Of a stretch of DNA of 41,483 bases, positions 1-7,847 are shown piece by piece. The DNA comes from Spirochaetales bacterium (GTDB lineage: Bacteria > Spirochaetota > Spirochaetia > Sphaerochaetales > Sphaerochaetaceae): assembly GCA_017470995.1 (NCBI GenBank), contig JAFUXI010000030.1:1-41483 (forward strand), in the 5' to 3' direction. Both the position numbers and the translations under genes were made by a program. The notes under the pieces were generated by a model, which saw only the letters and a list, made by a program, of their open reading frames with translations, searched no databases and was not told where the DNA came from. The first letter of the stretch is position 1. Each line of letters begins with the position of its first letter.

Positions 1-702
1 ACCGACGAGCAGTGCCGCGACTACTTCATAAGGGTCGTGTACGGAACAAGGGTATCGTTGGTAGTAGGTTTCTTTGCCAGCATAATAGTTCTTGTAATAG
101 GAATGATTTATGGAAGCATTTCCGGTTACCTCGGAGGTAGGGTGGACCTGATAATGATGAGAATAGTCGACATCATCTATTCGCTTCCGGATATGCTCAT
201 AATAATCCTGCTTTCGGTTGTCCTCCAGTCTGTCCTGAACTTCAGGCCGGGTTCTTTCCTGGATTCTCTCGGAAGCAACATGATCTCGCTTTTCATTGTT
301 TTCGGATTGCTCTACTGGGTAGGCATGGCCAGACTCATCAGAGGCCAGATCCTTTCCATCAAGCAGAACGAATACATCCTTGCAGCCAAATCCATCGGTG
401 CTCCGACCGGAAGAATCATCAGAAAGCACATCCTTCCGAACTGTCTGTCGGTCATAATAATCTCCACTGCGCTGCAGATTCCGTCTGCAATCTTCACCGA
501 GAGCTACCTCAGCTTCGTAGGTCTGGGAGTACAGGCTCCCATGCCGTCTCTGGGTTCCCTTGCCAATTCCGCAAGAGGTGGTCTTCAGAGCTATCCGTAC
601 AAGCTTCTTTTCCCGGCTCTCACAATCTGTCTGATAGTTCTGAGCTTCAACCTTCTGGGTGACGGTCTCAGAGATGCGTTCGATCCCAAGCTGAAGAGGT
701 GA
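1..702 (+). CDS. oppC: Oligopeptide/dipeptide ABC transporter permease, OppC type (5' end cut by window)
   Basis: Inner-membrane permease subunit of a peptide importer; with an OppB partner it forms the channel through which the binding protein delivers peptides. The reading frame is open from base 1, and the first residues (T-D-E-Q-C-R-D, then Y-G-T-R-V-S-L) match the region just before the conserved transmembrane core of OppC, so about 60-80 N-terminal residues lie outside the window. The 233 residues seen hold several hydrophobic segments and the cytoplasmic EAA loop (E-Y-I-L-A-A-K-S-I-G-A, ending H-I-L-P-N) that docks on the ATPases. oppD follows after 4 bases, so this is the 5' part of an opp operon; oppB is expected just upstream. 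Family assignment is firm; substrate (oligo- or dipeptide) is inferred from the neighbours. Confidence 0.93.
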   Translation, partial: TDEQCRDYFIRVVYGTRVSLVVGFFASIIVLVIGMIYGSISGYLGGRVDLIMMRIVDIIYSLPDMLIIILLSVVLQSVLNFRPGSFLDSLGSNMISLFIVFGLLYWVGMARLIRGQILSIKQNEYILAAKSIGAPTGRIIRKHILPNCLSVIIISTALQIPSAIFTESYLSFVGLGVQAPMPSLGSLANSARGGLQSYPYKLLFPALTICLIVLSFNLLGDGLRDAFDPKLKR

Positions 703-706
703 TGTC

Positions 707-1720
707 ATGGAAACCAAAAATACTTTTGAAAAACAGCATCTTCTCAGTGTTCAGGACCTTCATACTTCCTTCTTCACCGATTCCGGAGAAGTGCATGCCG
801 TCAACGGTGTGTCCTTCAACCTGGATGAAGGAGAGATCCTAGGAATAGTCGGAGAATCCGGTTCGGGAAAGAGCGTCACCGCTTATTCCATCATGCAGAT
901 TCTTGCATCCACAGGCAAGGTTGTCGGCGGAAAGATCCTCTACAAGGGCGATGACCTTACGAAATGGAACGAGAGCAAGCTGGACAAGTTCCGCGGCAAA
1001 TGCGTCTCGATCATCTTCCAGGATCCGATGACCAGCCTGAACCCGGTCTTCACGATCGGAAACCAGCTCATAGAGGCAATAACGCTCCATACCGACAAGA
1101 GGGGAGCCGAAGCCAAGGCTAGGGCGATAGAGCTTCTTTCGCTTGTTGGAATCAACGAACCCGAGCGAAGGCTCAAGCAGTATCCGCACGAGCACTCCGG
1201 CGGAATGAGACAGCGTGTCATGATCGCCATGGCCCTGGCCTGCGAGCCTGACATCCTGATTGCAGATGAACCGACGACTGCTCTGGACGTTACCATCCAG
1301 GCACAGATTCTTGAGCTTATCCAGAGTCTTCAGAAGAAGCTGGGTATGGCGGTCATCCTTGTAACCCATGATCTGGGTGTTATTGCCGAGATGTGTGACA
1401 ACATCATAGTCATGTACGGCGGACGTATATGCGAGAGGGGAACAGCAAGCGAAATCTTCTATAACCCCAAGCATGAATACACCAAGGGCCTTCTGAGATC
1501 CATTCCCAACGTCAAGGATATGAAGCAGCGCCTGGTGCCCATCTCCGGTACTCCGATAAACATCCTCAATCTGCCGAAAGGATGCCCGTTCTGCGCAAGA
1601 TGCGAGAACTGCATGAAGATATGCCTTCAGGAGCCGCCGATGGAGATCGATATCAACGAGAACCATAAGGCATCGTGCTGGATGAACATCAAGACTGCAT
1701 TCGAAGGAGGGTCGATATGA
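707..1720 (+). CDS. oppD: Oligopeptide ABC transporter ATP-binding protein OppD
   Basis: Cytoplasmic ATPase of the peptide importer. The 337-residue protein has Walker A G-E-S-G-S-G-K-S (residues 49-56), the Q-loop (Q105), signature S-G-G-M-R-Q-R (164-170), Walker B ending I-A-D-E-P-T (about 183-190) and the switch His221. After the nucleotide-binding domain comes the OppD/OppF-type C-terminal extension with clustered cysteines (C-P-F-C-A-R-C, then C and C), which in studied relatives of this subfamily carries an iron-sulfur cluster; that role here is inference. Length is normal. The start at 707 lies 4 bases after oppC, and the stop overlaps the oppF start (ATGA at 1717-1720), pointing to translational coupling. 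Confidence 0.95.
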   Translation: METKNTFEKQHLLSVQDLHTSFFTDSGEVHAVNGVSFNLDEGEILGIVGESGSGKSVTAYSIMQILASTGKVVGGKILYKGDDLTKWNESKLDKFRGKCVSIIFQDPMTSLNPVFTIGNQLIEAITLHTDKRGAEAKARAIELLSLVGINEPERRLKQYPHEHSGGMRQRVMIAMALACEPDILIADEPTTALDVTIQAQILELIQSLQKKLGMAVILVTHDLGVIAEMCDNIIVMYGGRICERGTASEIFYNPKHEYTKGLLRSIPNVKDMKQRLVPISGTPINILNLPKGCPFCARCENCMKICLQEPPMEIDINENHKASCWMNIKTAFEGGSI

Positions 1721-2676
1721 GCACACCTCTGATTGATGTAAGAAACCTCAAACAGTACTTCCCGGTCAAGACGGGATTGTTCAAGACTGAGTTTCTCAAA
1801 GCCGTTGATGATGTCTCATTCTCAATCAATGCCGGTGAAACACTGGGCCTTGTCGGAGAATCAGGCTGTGGAAAGACCACTGTCGGCCGCTCAATTCTTC
1901 GACTTTACGAGCCTACTGCCGGAGAGGTCCTCTATGACGGAGTCCCTGTTACGGCAAAGAACATCGGTCGCATGAGACAGAACATGCAGATGGTCTTCCA
2001 GGATCCGTATTCCTCCCTCGATCCCAGAATGACGGTCGAGGACATAATCGGAGAACCTCTGGATGTCCACAAGCTCTATGAGAACAAGGCCGAGAGGCGT
2101 GAGAAGATTCTGACCCTGATGGATTATGTCGGACTGAACGCAGAGCATGCGACTCGCTATGCCCATGAGTTCTCCGGCGGACAGAGACAGAGAATCGGAA
2201 TAGCCCGCGCACTTGCAGTAAACCCGAAGTTCATCGTCTGTGATGAACCGGTATCGGCCCTTGATGTTTCCATTCAGGCGCAGGTAATCAACATGTTCGA
2301 GGACCTACAGGTCAAGCTGGGTGTTGCATATCTGTTCATCGCACATGACCTATTGGTCGTGCACCACATTTCCCAGAGAATCGCCGTGATGTATCTTGGC
2401 AAAATCGTGGAGATGGGCAAGGCCGATGATGTGAACTACACATCGATTCATCCCTATACCCAGAGCCTGATGTCTGCTGTTCCGATTCCGGATCCTGACT
2501 ACACCCGCCAGAGGCACAGAATCGTGCTCCAGGGCGATGTCCCCAGTCCGCTTCATATGCCGACGGGGTGTCCCTTCAGGACAAGGTGCCGCTATGCCTG
2601 CGACAAGTGCGCGCAGGAAATGCCGCCTCTTACCGATCGCGGCGGCGGACATATGGTTGCCTGCTGGGTTAAATGA
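1717..2676 (+). CDS. oppF: Oligopeptide ABC transporter ATP-binding protein OppF
   Basis: Second ATPase of the peptide importer, expected to pair with OppD. The chosen ATG at 1717 is preceded by GGAGG at 1707-1711 and overlaps the oppD stop; a GTG 42 bases upstream would only add residues without family similarity. The 319-residue product shows Walker A G-E-S-G-C-G-K-T (47-54), signature S-G-G-Q-R-Q-R, Walker [11 protein letters not shown] and the C-terminal oligopeptide-transporter extension with cysteines in C-P-F-R-T-R-C and a later C-x2-C. No terminator is visible in the 48 bases before the oppA-like gene, so the four genes are probably co-transcribed. Confidence 0.94.
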   Translation: MSTPLIDVRNLKQYFPVKTGLFKTEFLKAVDDVSFSINAGETLGLVGESGCGKTTVGRSILRLYEPTAGEVLYDGVPVTAKNIGRMRQNMQMVFQDPYSSLDPRMTVEDIIGEPLDVHKLYENKAERREKILTLMDYVGLNAEHATRYAHEFSGGQRQRIGIARALAVNPKFIVCDEPVSALDVSIQAQVINMFEDLQVKLGVAYLFIAHDLLVVHHISQRIAVMYLGKIVEMGKADDVNYTSIHPYTQSLMSAVPIPDPDYTRQRHRIVLQGDVPSPLHMPTGCPFRTRCRYACDKCAQEMPPLTDRGGGHMVACWVK

Positions 2677-2724
2677 TAAGCGAATAAGTGGCGTATGCCA
2701 TGTAAAATAAGGAGAGAAAAAGAA

Positions 2725-4467
2725 ATGAAGAGAACAATTGCTATTCTTTTGGTACTTGTTGCATTCTGTTCAGCCGTTTTCGCCGCCGGAGCCAAGGAAG
2801 CTCAGCCGGCAGCAGCACCTGCTGCAGAAAGCGCAATCAACGCTGAGGAGTACAAGGGTGCAGACTATGTCGATCCTGTCAAGGGTTGGGCAAAGTACGA
2901 TGCACTGATTGCAGCCATCAAGTCTGAGACAGATACTGCAAAGAGAACCCAGATGATGCACGAAGCCGAGGATATCCTCATGAGCAACTGGTGTGTCATT
3001 CCAATCTACTACTACAATGACCTTTACATGCAGAAGGGCTATGTCAGCGGTGTCTATTCCAACCCGTTCGCAACAAAGTTCTTCCAGTATGCAAGCCTTT
3101 CGAACGGCTCATCCACACTGAGAATCAACCTTGCTTCAGAGCCCGATTACCTCGATCCGGCACTCAACAGCTCCGTTGACGGTGCATGTCTTGCAGCCGC
3201 TTCATTCGCAGGTCTCTACACCTACAATGCACAGGGCGTCACAGCTCCTGCTCTTGCTGAGGGTTACAAGGTTTCCGCAGATGGTCTGACCTACACAGTC
3301 ACTCTCAAGAAGGACCTCAAGTGGTCAGACGGTTCTGCTCTCACAGCCAATGACTTCGTCTACTCCTGGAAGCGTGCAGTTGCTCCCGAGACAGCTGCCG
3401 ACTATGAGTACATGTTCAGCGGTTTCGCAGGTTACGAAGAGGGTGATCTTGCTGTCAAGGCAATCGATGACAGCACTCTCGAGTTCAAGCTCATCGCTCC
3501 GTGTGCATACATCGAGGACCTAATGGCATTCCCGACATTCTTCCCTGTCAAGCAGAGTGCAGTCGAGTCCTATGCCGACTATCTTACAAGCCCGGGCGGA
3601 TGGTGTCAGGAAGCAGGTTTCATCTCCAACGGACCGTTCGTCTGTACAGCATGGAACCACGATGTTTCAATGACATACGAGAAGAACCCGTACTACTGGG
3701 ATGCAGCCAACGTCAAGCTCGAGAAGCTTGAGTTCATGCTTTCAGCAGACGATAATGCAATCTATGCAGCTTACAACGCAGGCGACCTTGATCTCATCGA
3801 CTCCGTTCCTACTGACGAAGTTGCCAAGCTCATCGAGTCCAAGAATCCTGAGTTCTATGTCGTTGACGAGCTCGGAACCTACTATGTTGCATTCAATGCA
3901 AAGAGCTCTCTGTTCGACGGCAAGACTCCTGCACAGGCAGCCTGCATCAGAGAAGCCTTCTCAATCCTGATCGACCGTGACTACATTGTCGACAACATCG
4001 GACAGACCGGACAGGTTGCAGCAAACGCCTACATTCCTCTCGGAATGGCAGACGGAAACGGCGGCATCTTCAAGGAGAGTGCCGAGGTCGGTTACTACGA
4101 TGCATATGCAATCAACAAGGATCCCGCAGGAACAGTCAAGAAGGCTGTTGACCTCCTCAAGGCCGCAGGATACAAGTTCGATGCTAACAACAAGCTTTCA
4201 GCAGAGACTCCGATCAGCATTACATACCTGACCAACCAGAGCTCCGGACACATTGCAATCGCAGAGTCCATCCAGCAGGACCTTGCAGCAGTCGGAATCA
4301 GCCTCTCGATCCAGGTTCAGGACTGGAACGTCTTCCTCGAGGAGAGAAAGCAGGGTAACTTCGACTTTGCCCGTGAGGGTTGGATTGCTGACTTCAACGA
4401 CCCGATCAACATGCTCGAGATGTGGACAACCACATCGGGAAACAACGACTGCCAGTACGGCCGCTGA
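2725..4467 (+). CDS. oppA: Peptide-binding protein of the SBP_bac_5/OppA family with circularly permuted domain order
   Basis: Periplasmic peptide-binding protein (580 aa), last gene of the opp operon. The ATG at 2725 follows GGAGAG at 2711-2716; signal peptide is residues 1-20, then A-G-A-K-E and an Ala/Pro linker. Odd feature: residues about 41-124 (Y-D-A-L-I, A-E-D-I-L-M, V-I-P-I-Y-Y-Y, K-G-Y-V-S-G-V-Y-S-N-P) are the segment that normally ends family members (E. coli OppA has V-P-V-Y-Y-Y near its C-terminus). Only after this comes the usual mature N-terminus (L-R-I-N-L-A-S-E-P-D-Y-L-D-P, about 132-145). The protein stops at N-N-D-C-Q-Y-G-R, exactly where that tail normally follows. The parts add up to a full-length binding protein. 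No tail is encoded downstream: a terminator follows within 20 bases. Binding function is likely but the fold must accommodate the permutation; a misassembly of tandem oppA genes is the main alternative. Confidence 0.88.
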   Translation: MKRTIAILLVLVAFCSAVFAAGAKEAQPAAAPAAESAINAEEYKGADYVDPVKGWAKYDALIAAIKSETDTAKRTQMMHEAEDILMSNWCVIPIYYYNDLYMQKGYVSGVYSNPFATKFFQYASLSNGSSTLRINLASEPDYLDPALNSSVDGACLAAASFAGLYTYNAQGVTAPALAEGYKVSADGLTYTVTLKKDLKWSDGSALTANDFVYSWKRAVAPETAADYEYMFSGFAGYEEGDLAVKAIDDSTLEFKLIAPCAYIEDLMAFPTFFPVKQSAVESYADYLTSPGGWCQEAGFISNGPFVCTAWNHDVSMTYEKNPYYWDAANVKLEKLEFMLSADDNAIYAAYNAGDLDLIDSVPTDEVAKLIESKNPEFYVVDELGTYYVAFNAKSSLFDGKTPAQAACIREAFSILIDRDYIVDNIGQTGQVAANAYIPLGMADGNGGIFKESAEVGYYDAYAINKDPAGTVKKAVDLLKAAGYKFDANNKLSAETPISITYLTNQSSGHIAIAESIQQDLAAVGISLSIQVQDWNVFLEERKQGNFDFAREGWIADFNDPINMLEMWTTTSGNNDCQYGR

Positions 4468-4483
4468 TTTCCTCCATAAACCG

Positions 4484-4516
4484 AAAAGGCTGTCACAAAC
4501 GTGGCAGCCTTTTTCA
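4484..4516. terminator. Bidirectional rho-independent terminator between oppA and the GNAT-Nudix gene
   Basis: AAAGGCTGTCAC pairs with GTGGCAGCCTTT across a short AAAC loop, with one G-U pair. T-runs lie on the 3' side for both strands, so the hairpin can end the opp operon (+) and the convergent minus-strand gene, whose stop codon lies inside the T-run at 4514-4516. Confidence 0.85.
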
Positions 4517-5476
4517 TTTGAAGTATCCTTCTTCAATCAGTTTCTCCAGTACACGCGTCTCGCGTTCTATCTGGACTCCGATAAATCGGTTTTTGCTATA
4601 ATCGGAAGCTCTCGATATTCTGATTGCTTCATGCGGATCAACAAATTCAAGCTTATATCCGCTTTCAGACTCTGATTGTGTCAGTTCCTGTGGAACAATT
4701 CTGTCTTCTGCATCACATAGATAATAGAAGTTGTCCTGACAGTAACGGTCCCCGATTCTGCTCAGCTGCGACCTTGTGACAATGCCGTAGGGCCGTGCTG
4801 TTTCAGGCTTTACGACAAGGCCCGCTTCTTCCCTTACTTCGCGTATCAGGGTTTCTATCTTGGTCTCATCTCCTTCCGAACCTCCGCCGGGGAACTTGTA
4901 GCATCCGTGTTTCTGTACAAAGACCATGGCGATCTTCCCGTCTCGGATTATTATTCCTCTGACCGAGTGCCTGCAGTGTATTGGGCCTTTTTCATCATAG
5001 TCCTTCCTGTCCAGATCGAAGAGCTTTCTCATGTCATGCAGCAGGACCTTGTAGATTCTGACTCGTTTTGAACCTTTCCGATACTGCTCGTAGTCTTGGG
5101 GCACGTCCTGCTCGGCTATGAACATGCCTCCTGCAAGCTGGATGGACCGCTCTGAAGCGGCATTGCTCACATTGCATGTGATGATCAGATAGTCCAGTTT
5201 GTGTCTGATGGCAAGCGGGTAGAGGAGCCTGCATGCTTTTGCGGCATAGTGATGTCCCCTGTACGGTTCATAGACTTCATAACCTATGTTTCCTGCAAAC
5301 CAGATGACCGGAGTATGCCAGATCTTGAGGCTGCAGTTTCCTACTACTGTTCCGTCCAAAAGGGCTATATCGAAGCAGTATGCAGGCACATGCTTTCTCT
5401 CCGGGATGGCCTCTTTGGTTTCCCTGAGCACAAGTTTCAGCTCGTCGTCATGAAGGTCAATGTCTTTGAAAAACAT
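4514..5476 (-). CDS. GNAT acetyltransferase-Nudix hydrolase fusion protein
   Basis: Two enzyme domains in one 320-residue cytoplasmic chain. Residues 1 to about 147 look like a GNAT N-acetyltransferase: the acceptor strand G-N-I-G-Y-E-V, then Y-R-G-H-H-Y-A-A-K-A in place of the acetyl-CoA-binding Q/R-x-x-G-x-G/A motif, then C-N-V-S-N-x-A-S-x-R as in RimJ-like enzymes. Residues about 165-320 are a Nudix hydrolase with a complete Nudix box at about 198-220 (G-x5-E-x7-R-E-V-x-E-E-x-G-L), so metal and diphosphate binding should be intact. Substrates are unknown; Nudix enzymes cleave nucleoside-diphosphate-linked compounds. No Shine-Dalgarno is visible. A -10 hexamer ends 6 bases before the ATG, suggesting a leaderless message. 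Convergent with oppA, divergent from the lipoprotein gene. Confidence 0.88.
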   Translation of the reverse strand: MFFKDIDLHDDELKLVLRETKEAIPERKHVPAYCFDIALLDGTVVGNCSLKIWHTPVIWFAGNIGYEVYEPYRGHHYAAKACRLLYPLAIRHKLDYLIITCNVSNAASERSIQLAGGMFIAEQDVPQDYEQYRKGSKRVRIYKVLLHDMRKLFDLDRKDYDEKGPIHCRHSVRGIIIRDGKIAMVFVQKHGCYKFPGGGSEGDETKIETLIREVREEAGLVVKPETARPYGIVTRSQLSRIGDRYCQDNFYYLCDAEDRIVPQELTQSESESGYKLEFVDPHEAIRISRASDYSKNRFIGVQIERETRVLEKLIEEGYFK

Positions 5477-5482
5477 GACAAT

Positions 5483-5512
5483 ATTATAAACAAATGTGAT
5501 TTATTATTGCAA
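5483..5512 (-). promoter_or_regulatory. Promoter of the GNAT-Nudix gene; predicts a leaderless mRNA
   Basis: On the minus strand TTGCAA (5507-5512), 18 bases, TATAAT (5483-5488). The start codon begins at 5476, six bases past the -10, about where transcription should start. There is no Shine-Dalgarno, so ribosomes would load on a message starting at AUG. The -35 hexamer is self-complementary and is shared with the divergent lipoprotein promoter. Confidence 0.55.
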
Positions 5513-5534
5513 TTTGTTACATAAGTCATAAAAT
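5507..5534 (+). promoter_or_regulatory. Promoter of the lipoprotein gene at 5572
   Basis: TTGCAA (5507-5512), 16 bases, TAAAAT (5529-5534), giving a leader of about 30 bases that contains the AAAGGAG ribosome-binding site at 5556-5562. The -35 is the same palindromic hexamer used by the divergent gene. Confidence 0.45.
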
Positions 5535-5571
5535 GATAACTATCAAACCTAAAGCAAAGGAGTTTATCAAG

Positions 5572-6273
5572 ATGAAGAGATTTCTTATTTTGGTTTTGGC
5601 AATCTTCATGGTTTTCGCCATGGTGGCATGTAAGAGTGAGCCTGAAGAAGAAGGCGGTGGCTCAGCTCTTCCTGTTTCGGAAGAAGAGAGCAAGCAGGCT
5701 CTGATTGATCAGGGTTCCAGCGCCTCTGGTGGAAAGGGTATCAAAGTTGACCATACAGGTTTCAGCTTCGATATCAATGCTGTTAACAATGGAGAAGCTC
5801 ATAAAATATACCTCGGCGGAAAGGATGATATTTTCTGGGTTGGTGCTGAAGTTGATGCTGTTACTACCTATGCTTTCTACACTGAAAAAGCAGGGAAAGC
5901 CTACATGATGTTAAGTAGTTATCCAGTTTGGATTGAAGTATCTCAGGGTGTCTCATTGAAGGAGTCTATTTTCCAAACTGCTGATTCTTTCCTGTTCTGG
6001 GCACATACTGCAGAAGAATACCTGATTAAGGGAGCTGATGATACTGTAGGCGATAGAATCTGCGCCACATATAGCGCAACAGTACCAATTCCTGAAACAA
6101 AACAAACTGCTTCAGTCAAGTTCTATGTCGATAAAACGTGGGGTGTGACTCTGAAAGTAGTTTATGAAGACCCCAGTCTCGCAGAATCCTTCTCTCTCTC
6201 AGTTGATCCGAAGTATTCTAATCCGACTCTACCTACCGGATATGAGACTGCAAAGTCAACTCCAATTGTTTGA
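5572..6273 (+). CDS. Predicted lipoprotein of unknown function
   Basis: I do not recognise this family. The ATG at 5572 is preceded by AAAGGAG; an upstream in-frame start at 5533 lacks a good site and would spoil the signal peptide. Product is 233 aa: a type II signal peptide with lipobox M-V-A-C (Cys20), then an acidic Glu/Gly/Ser linker (about 21-55) and a globular domain rich in beta-prone residues, so it is probably tethered to a membrane facing the periplasm or outside. The DNA is visibly richer in A and T than the opp genes before it. It has its own promoter and terminator. It opens a run of three exported proteins of unknown role. Confidence 0.8.
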   Translation: MKRFLILVLAIFMVFAMVACKSEPEEEGGGSALPVSEEESKQALIDQGSSASGGKGIKVDHTGFSFDINAVNNGEAHKIYLGGKDDIFWVGAEVDAVTTYAFYTEKAGKAYMMLSSYPVWIEVSQGVSLKESIFQTADSFLFWAHTAEEYLIKGADDTVGDRICATYSATVPIPETKQTASVKFYVDKTWGVTLKVVYEDPSLAESFSLSVDPKYSNPTLPTGYETAKSTPIV

Positions 6274-6296
6274 TTGTGTAAAAGATGCTATTTCAT

Positions 6297-6324
6297 GGCC
6301 GTTGCGATTGCAGCGGCCTTTTTT
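6297..6324 (+). terminator. Rho-independent terminator of the lipoprotein gene
   Basis: GGCCGTTGC, loop GATT, GCAGCGGCC (one G-U pair), then six T. An almost identical hairpin recurs at 8644-8670. Confidence 0.9.
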
Positions 6325-6325
6325 A

Positions 6326-6355
6326 TTGCAGATATAGAATAAGTCAGAGTAGAAT
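6326..6355 (+). promoter_or_regulatory. Probable promoter of the exported-protein/lipoprotein pair
   Basis: TTGCAG (6326-6331), 18 bases, TAGAAT (6350-6355), starting directly behind the preceding terminator. TAGAATAA occurs twice (6335-6342 and 6350-6357), so the -10 could be either copy. Confidence 0.35.
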
Positions 6356-6395
6356 AAATGCGTTAAATCTGTTTTAGCAAGGAGATTGGGTTGGA

Positions 6396-7847
6396 ATGAA
6401 GAAGAATCTGTTACGCTCCCTTCTGACCATTGTGCTGTTGTTCGCTCTGGCTACTCCGCTGATGGCGTACAGCGGCTTCCAGGATTTCCTGAGAACCAAT
6501 GGACGCCTGAGTTATGTGGATTACACCCGCATCAAGCAGGACACCCGCAGGAGCATCCGTGTTTCCTTTGAAATCGGCAATCAGTCCTTCAACGGAGTGT
6601 TGAAGAAAGGCTATCGTCTGGATGATGCAACAGCGGATAGCCTCATCAGAAGCGTCATGGTTGAAATGGGCCTGAACAATGCTGCCTTGGTTGTTCACGA
6701 AACGAATATCGAAAGGGCGAAGAAGATAGATCCGGCGTTCAAGCCTCAGTTCTGGATCGAGATGATAGGTCAGGCCCTCGGCGCAGGTAATGCCATGGCC
6801 TATGCAGATTTATTGAGAGGAAAGATCAGCGGTACTGAGTATTTCATGGGGCAATTCGAGGGCAAGCTGCTTTCTTACGGTACTGCTGTCTTCGCCGAAG
6901 CAACGGCTCTCAGTCCTGCAGGGATGGTCGTAATGAACCTGATTACGGACTGTGGAGAGACTGCAGTCAAGGAAGCTCTGAAAGCCGTCAAGAACGATGA
7001 GATCAAACAGCAGGCAATCACAAGTGCAGCAATACTTGATTCCTTCTATAAGCGCTGCAATCAGAAACTCAAGGCAGAAGCGGAGAAGAAGGACGATACC
7101 CGCTGGCACCTTACCGCCAACAGCAAATCACAGGAAATCAGGACGTTCTTCGGCGCACAAGTAGTACAGAATTGGACACTTTCCTGTGATCTTAAGATAG
7201 AGGAAAACACGGAGAGCCCTGGAGGCATCTATTCCGGATACATGACTGTGGACATCAGCCACGACATGACGAAGTTTGATGGCAAGTATCTTTGGGATGT
7301 CGTGAATAAGCTGCCCCTCCTGTCTCAGATCCACCAGAAGTTCCCATGGCAGAGCTTCTATGATTGCTGGAATCTGAGTTCGAAACTTGAGAAGCAGCTC
7401 GTTGCAAAGAAAGTGCGTTTCGTCATTCCTGACAATGTAGAGAAAATCCCGCAGAATTCCTATATCGATTCAGTCGTGATTTCTGATTTCTTCAAATCCC
7501 GCGAGGATTTCTGGAGTCTGCATCCAATCTGGCTGGTTCCGGATGGTGTAGTACCTCTTCTGGATGAGAAAGGCCGTTACAAACTTCCGTTTACTGATGC
7601 ACAGCTAGGCGCGGTTGTTTACCTGACGGGAGAGTTTGGAGAAGACAAACTGAGCCCTCAGCTCTATGCATTGTCCAGCTCCATGCAGGTATGGATGGAG
7701 ACCAATGCTCCGAATTACCACCATGAAACAGACATGAGTAAACTATCAGAGGGCGGTGGAGTACTTGCGGTGAACCACGATATTTTCCGTGACCTTGAGT
7801 CCGGAATTATAATTCTCAGCATGGGCTGGAGGGGAATTGACGTATGA
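6396..7847 (+). CDS. Exported protein of unknown function
   Basis: Not recognised. 483 aa, ATG at 6396 with AAGGAGA at 6379-6385. Residues 1-24 form a signal peptide (K-K-N, hydrophobic core, cleavage probably after P-L-M-A), without a lipobox, so the mature protein should be soluble in the periplasm or secreted. A stretch near residues 150-200 is rich in small hydrophobic residues (G-T-A-V-F-A-E-A-T-A-L) and could be a helical bundle or weak membrane segment. The stop overlaps the ATG of the next lipoprotein gene (ATGA at 7844-7847), so the two are translated together and may act together, for instance a soluble protein with a membrane-tethered partner. That functional link is inference. Confidence 0.75.
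   Translation: MKKNLLRSLLTIVLLFALATPLMAYSGFQDFLRTNGRLSYVDYTRIKQDTRRSIRVSFEIGNQSFNGVLKKGYRLDDATADSLIRSVMVEMGLNNAALVVHETNIERAKKIDPAFKPQFWIEMIGQALGAGNAMAYADLLRGKISGTEYFMGQFEGKLLSYGTAVFAEATALSPAGMVVMNLITDCGETAVKEALKAVKNDEIKQQAITSAAILDSFYKRCNQKLKAEAEKKDDTRWHLTANSKSQEIRTFFGAQVVQNWTLSCDLKIEENTESPGGIYSGYMTVDISHDMTKFDGKYLWDVVNKLPLLSQIHQKFPWQSFYDCWNLSSKLEKQLVAKKVRFVIPDNVEKIPQNSYIDSVVISDFFKSREDFWSLHPIWLVPDGVVPLLDEKGRYKLPFTDAQLGAVVYLTGEFGEDKLSPQLYALSSSMQVWMETNAPNYHHETDMSKLSEGGGVLAVNHDIFRDLESGIIILSMGWRGIDV

Noticed and set aside
4468..4675. Possible continuation of the oppA-like protein (normal C-terminal tail) in another frame after 4467.
   Set aside because: All three frames were checked by eye: no tail motifs such as I-P-x-Y-Y-Y occur, and a terminator follows within 20 bases, so the missing tail is not explained by a frameshift.
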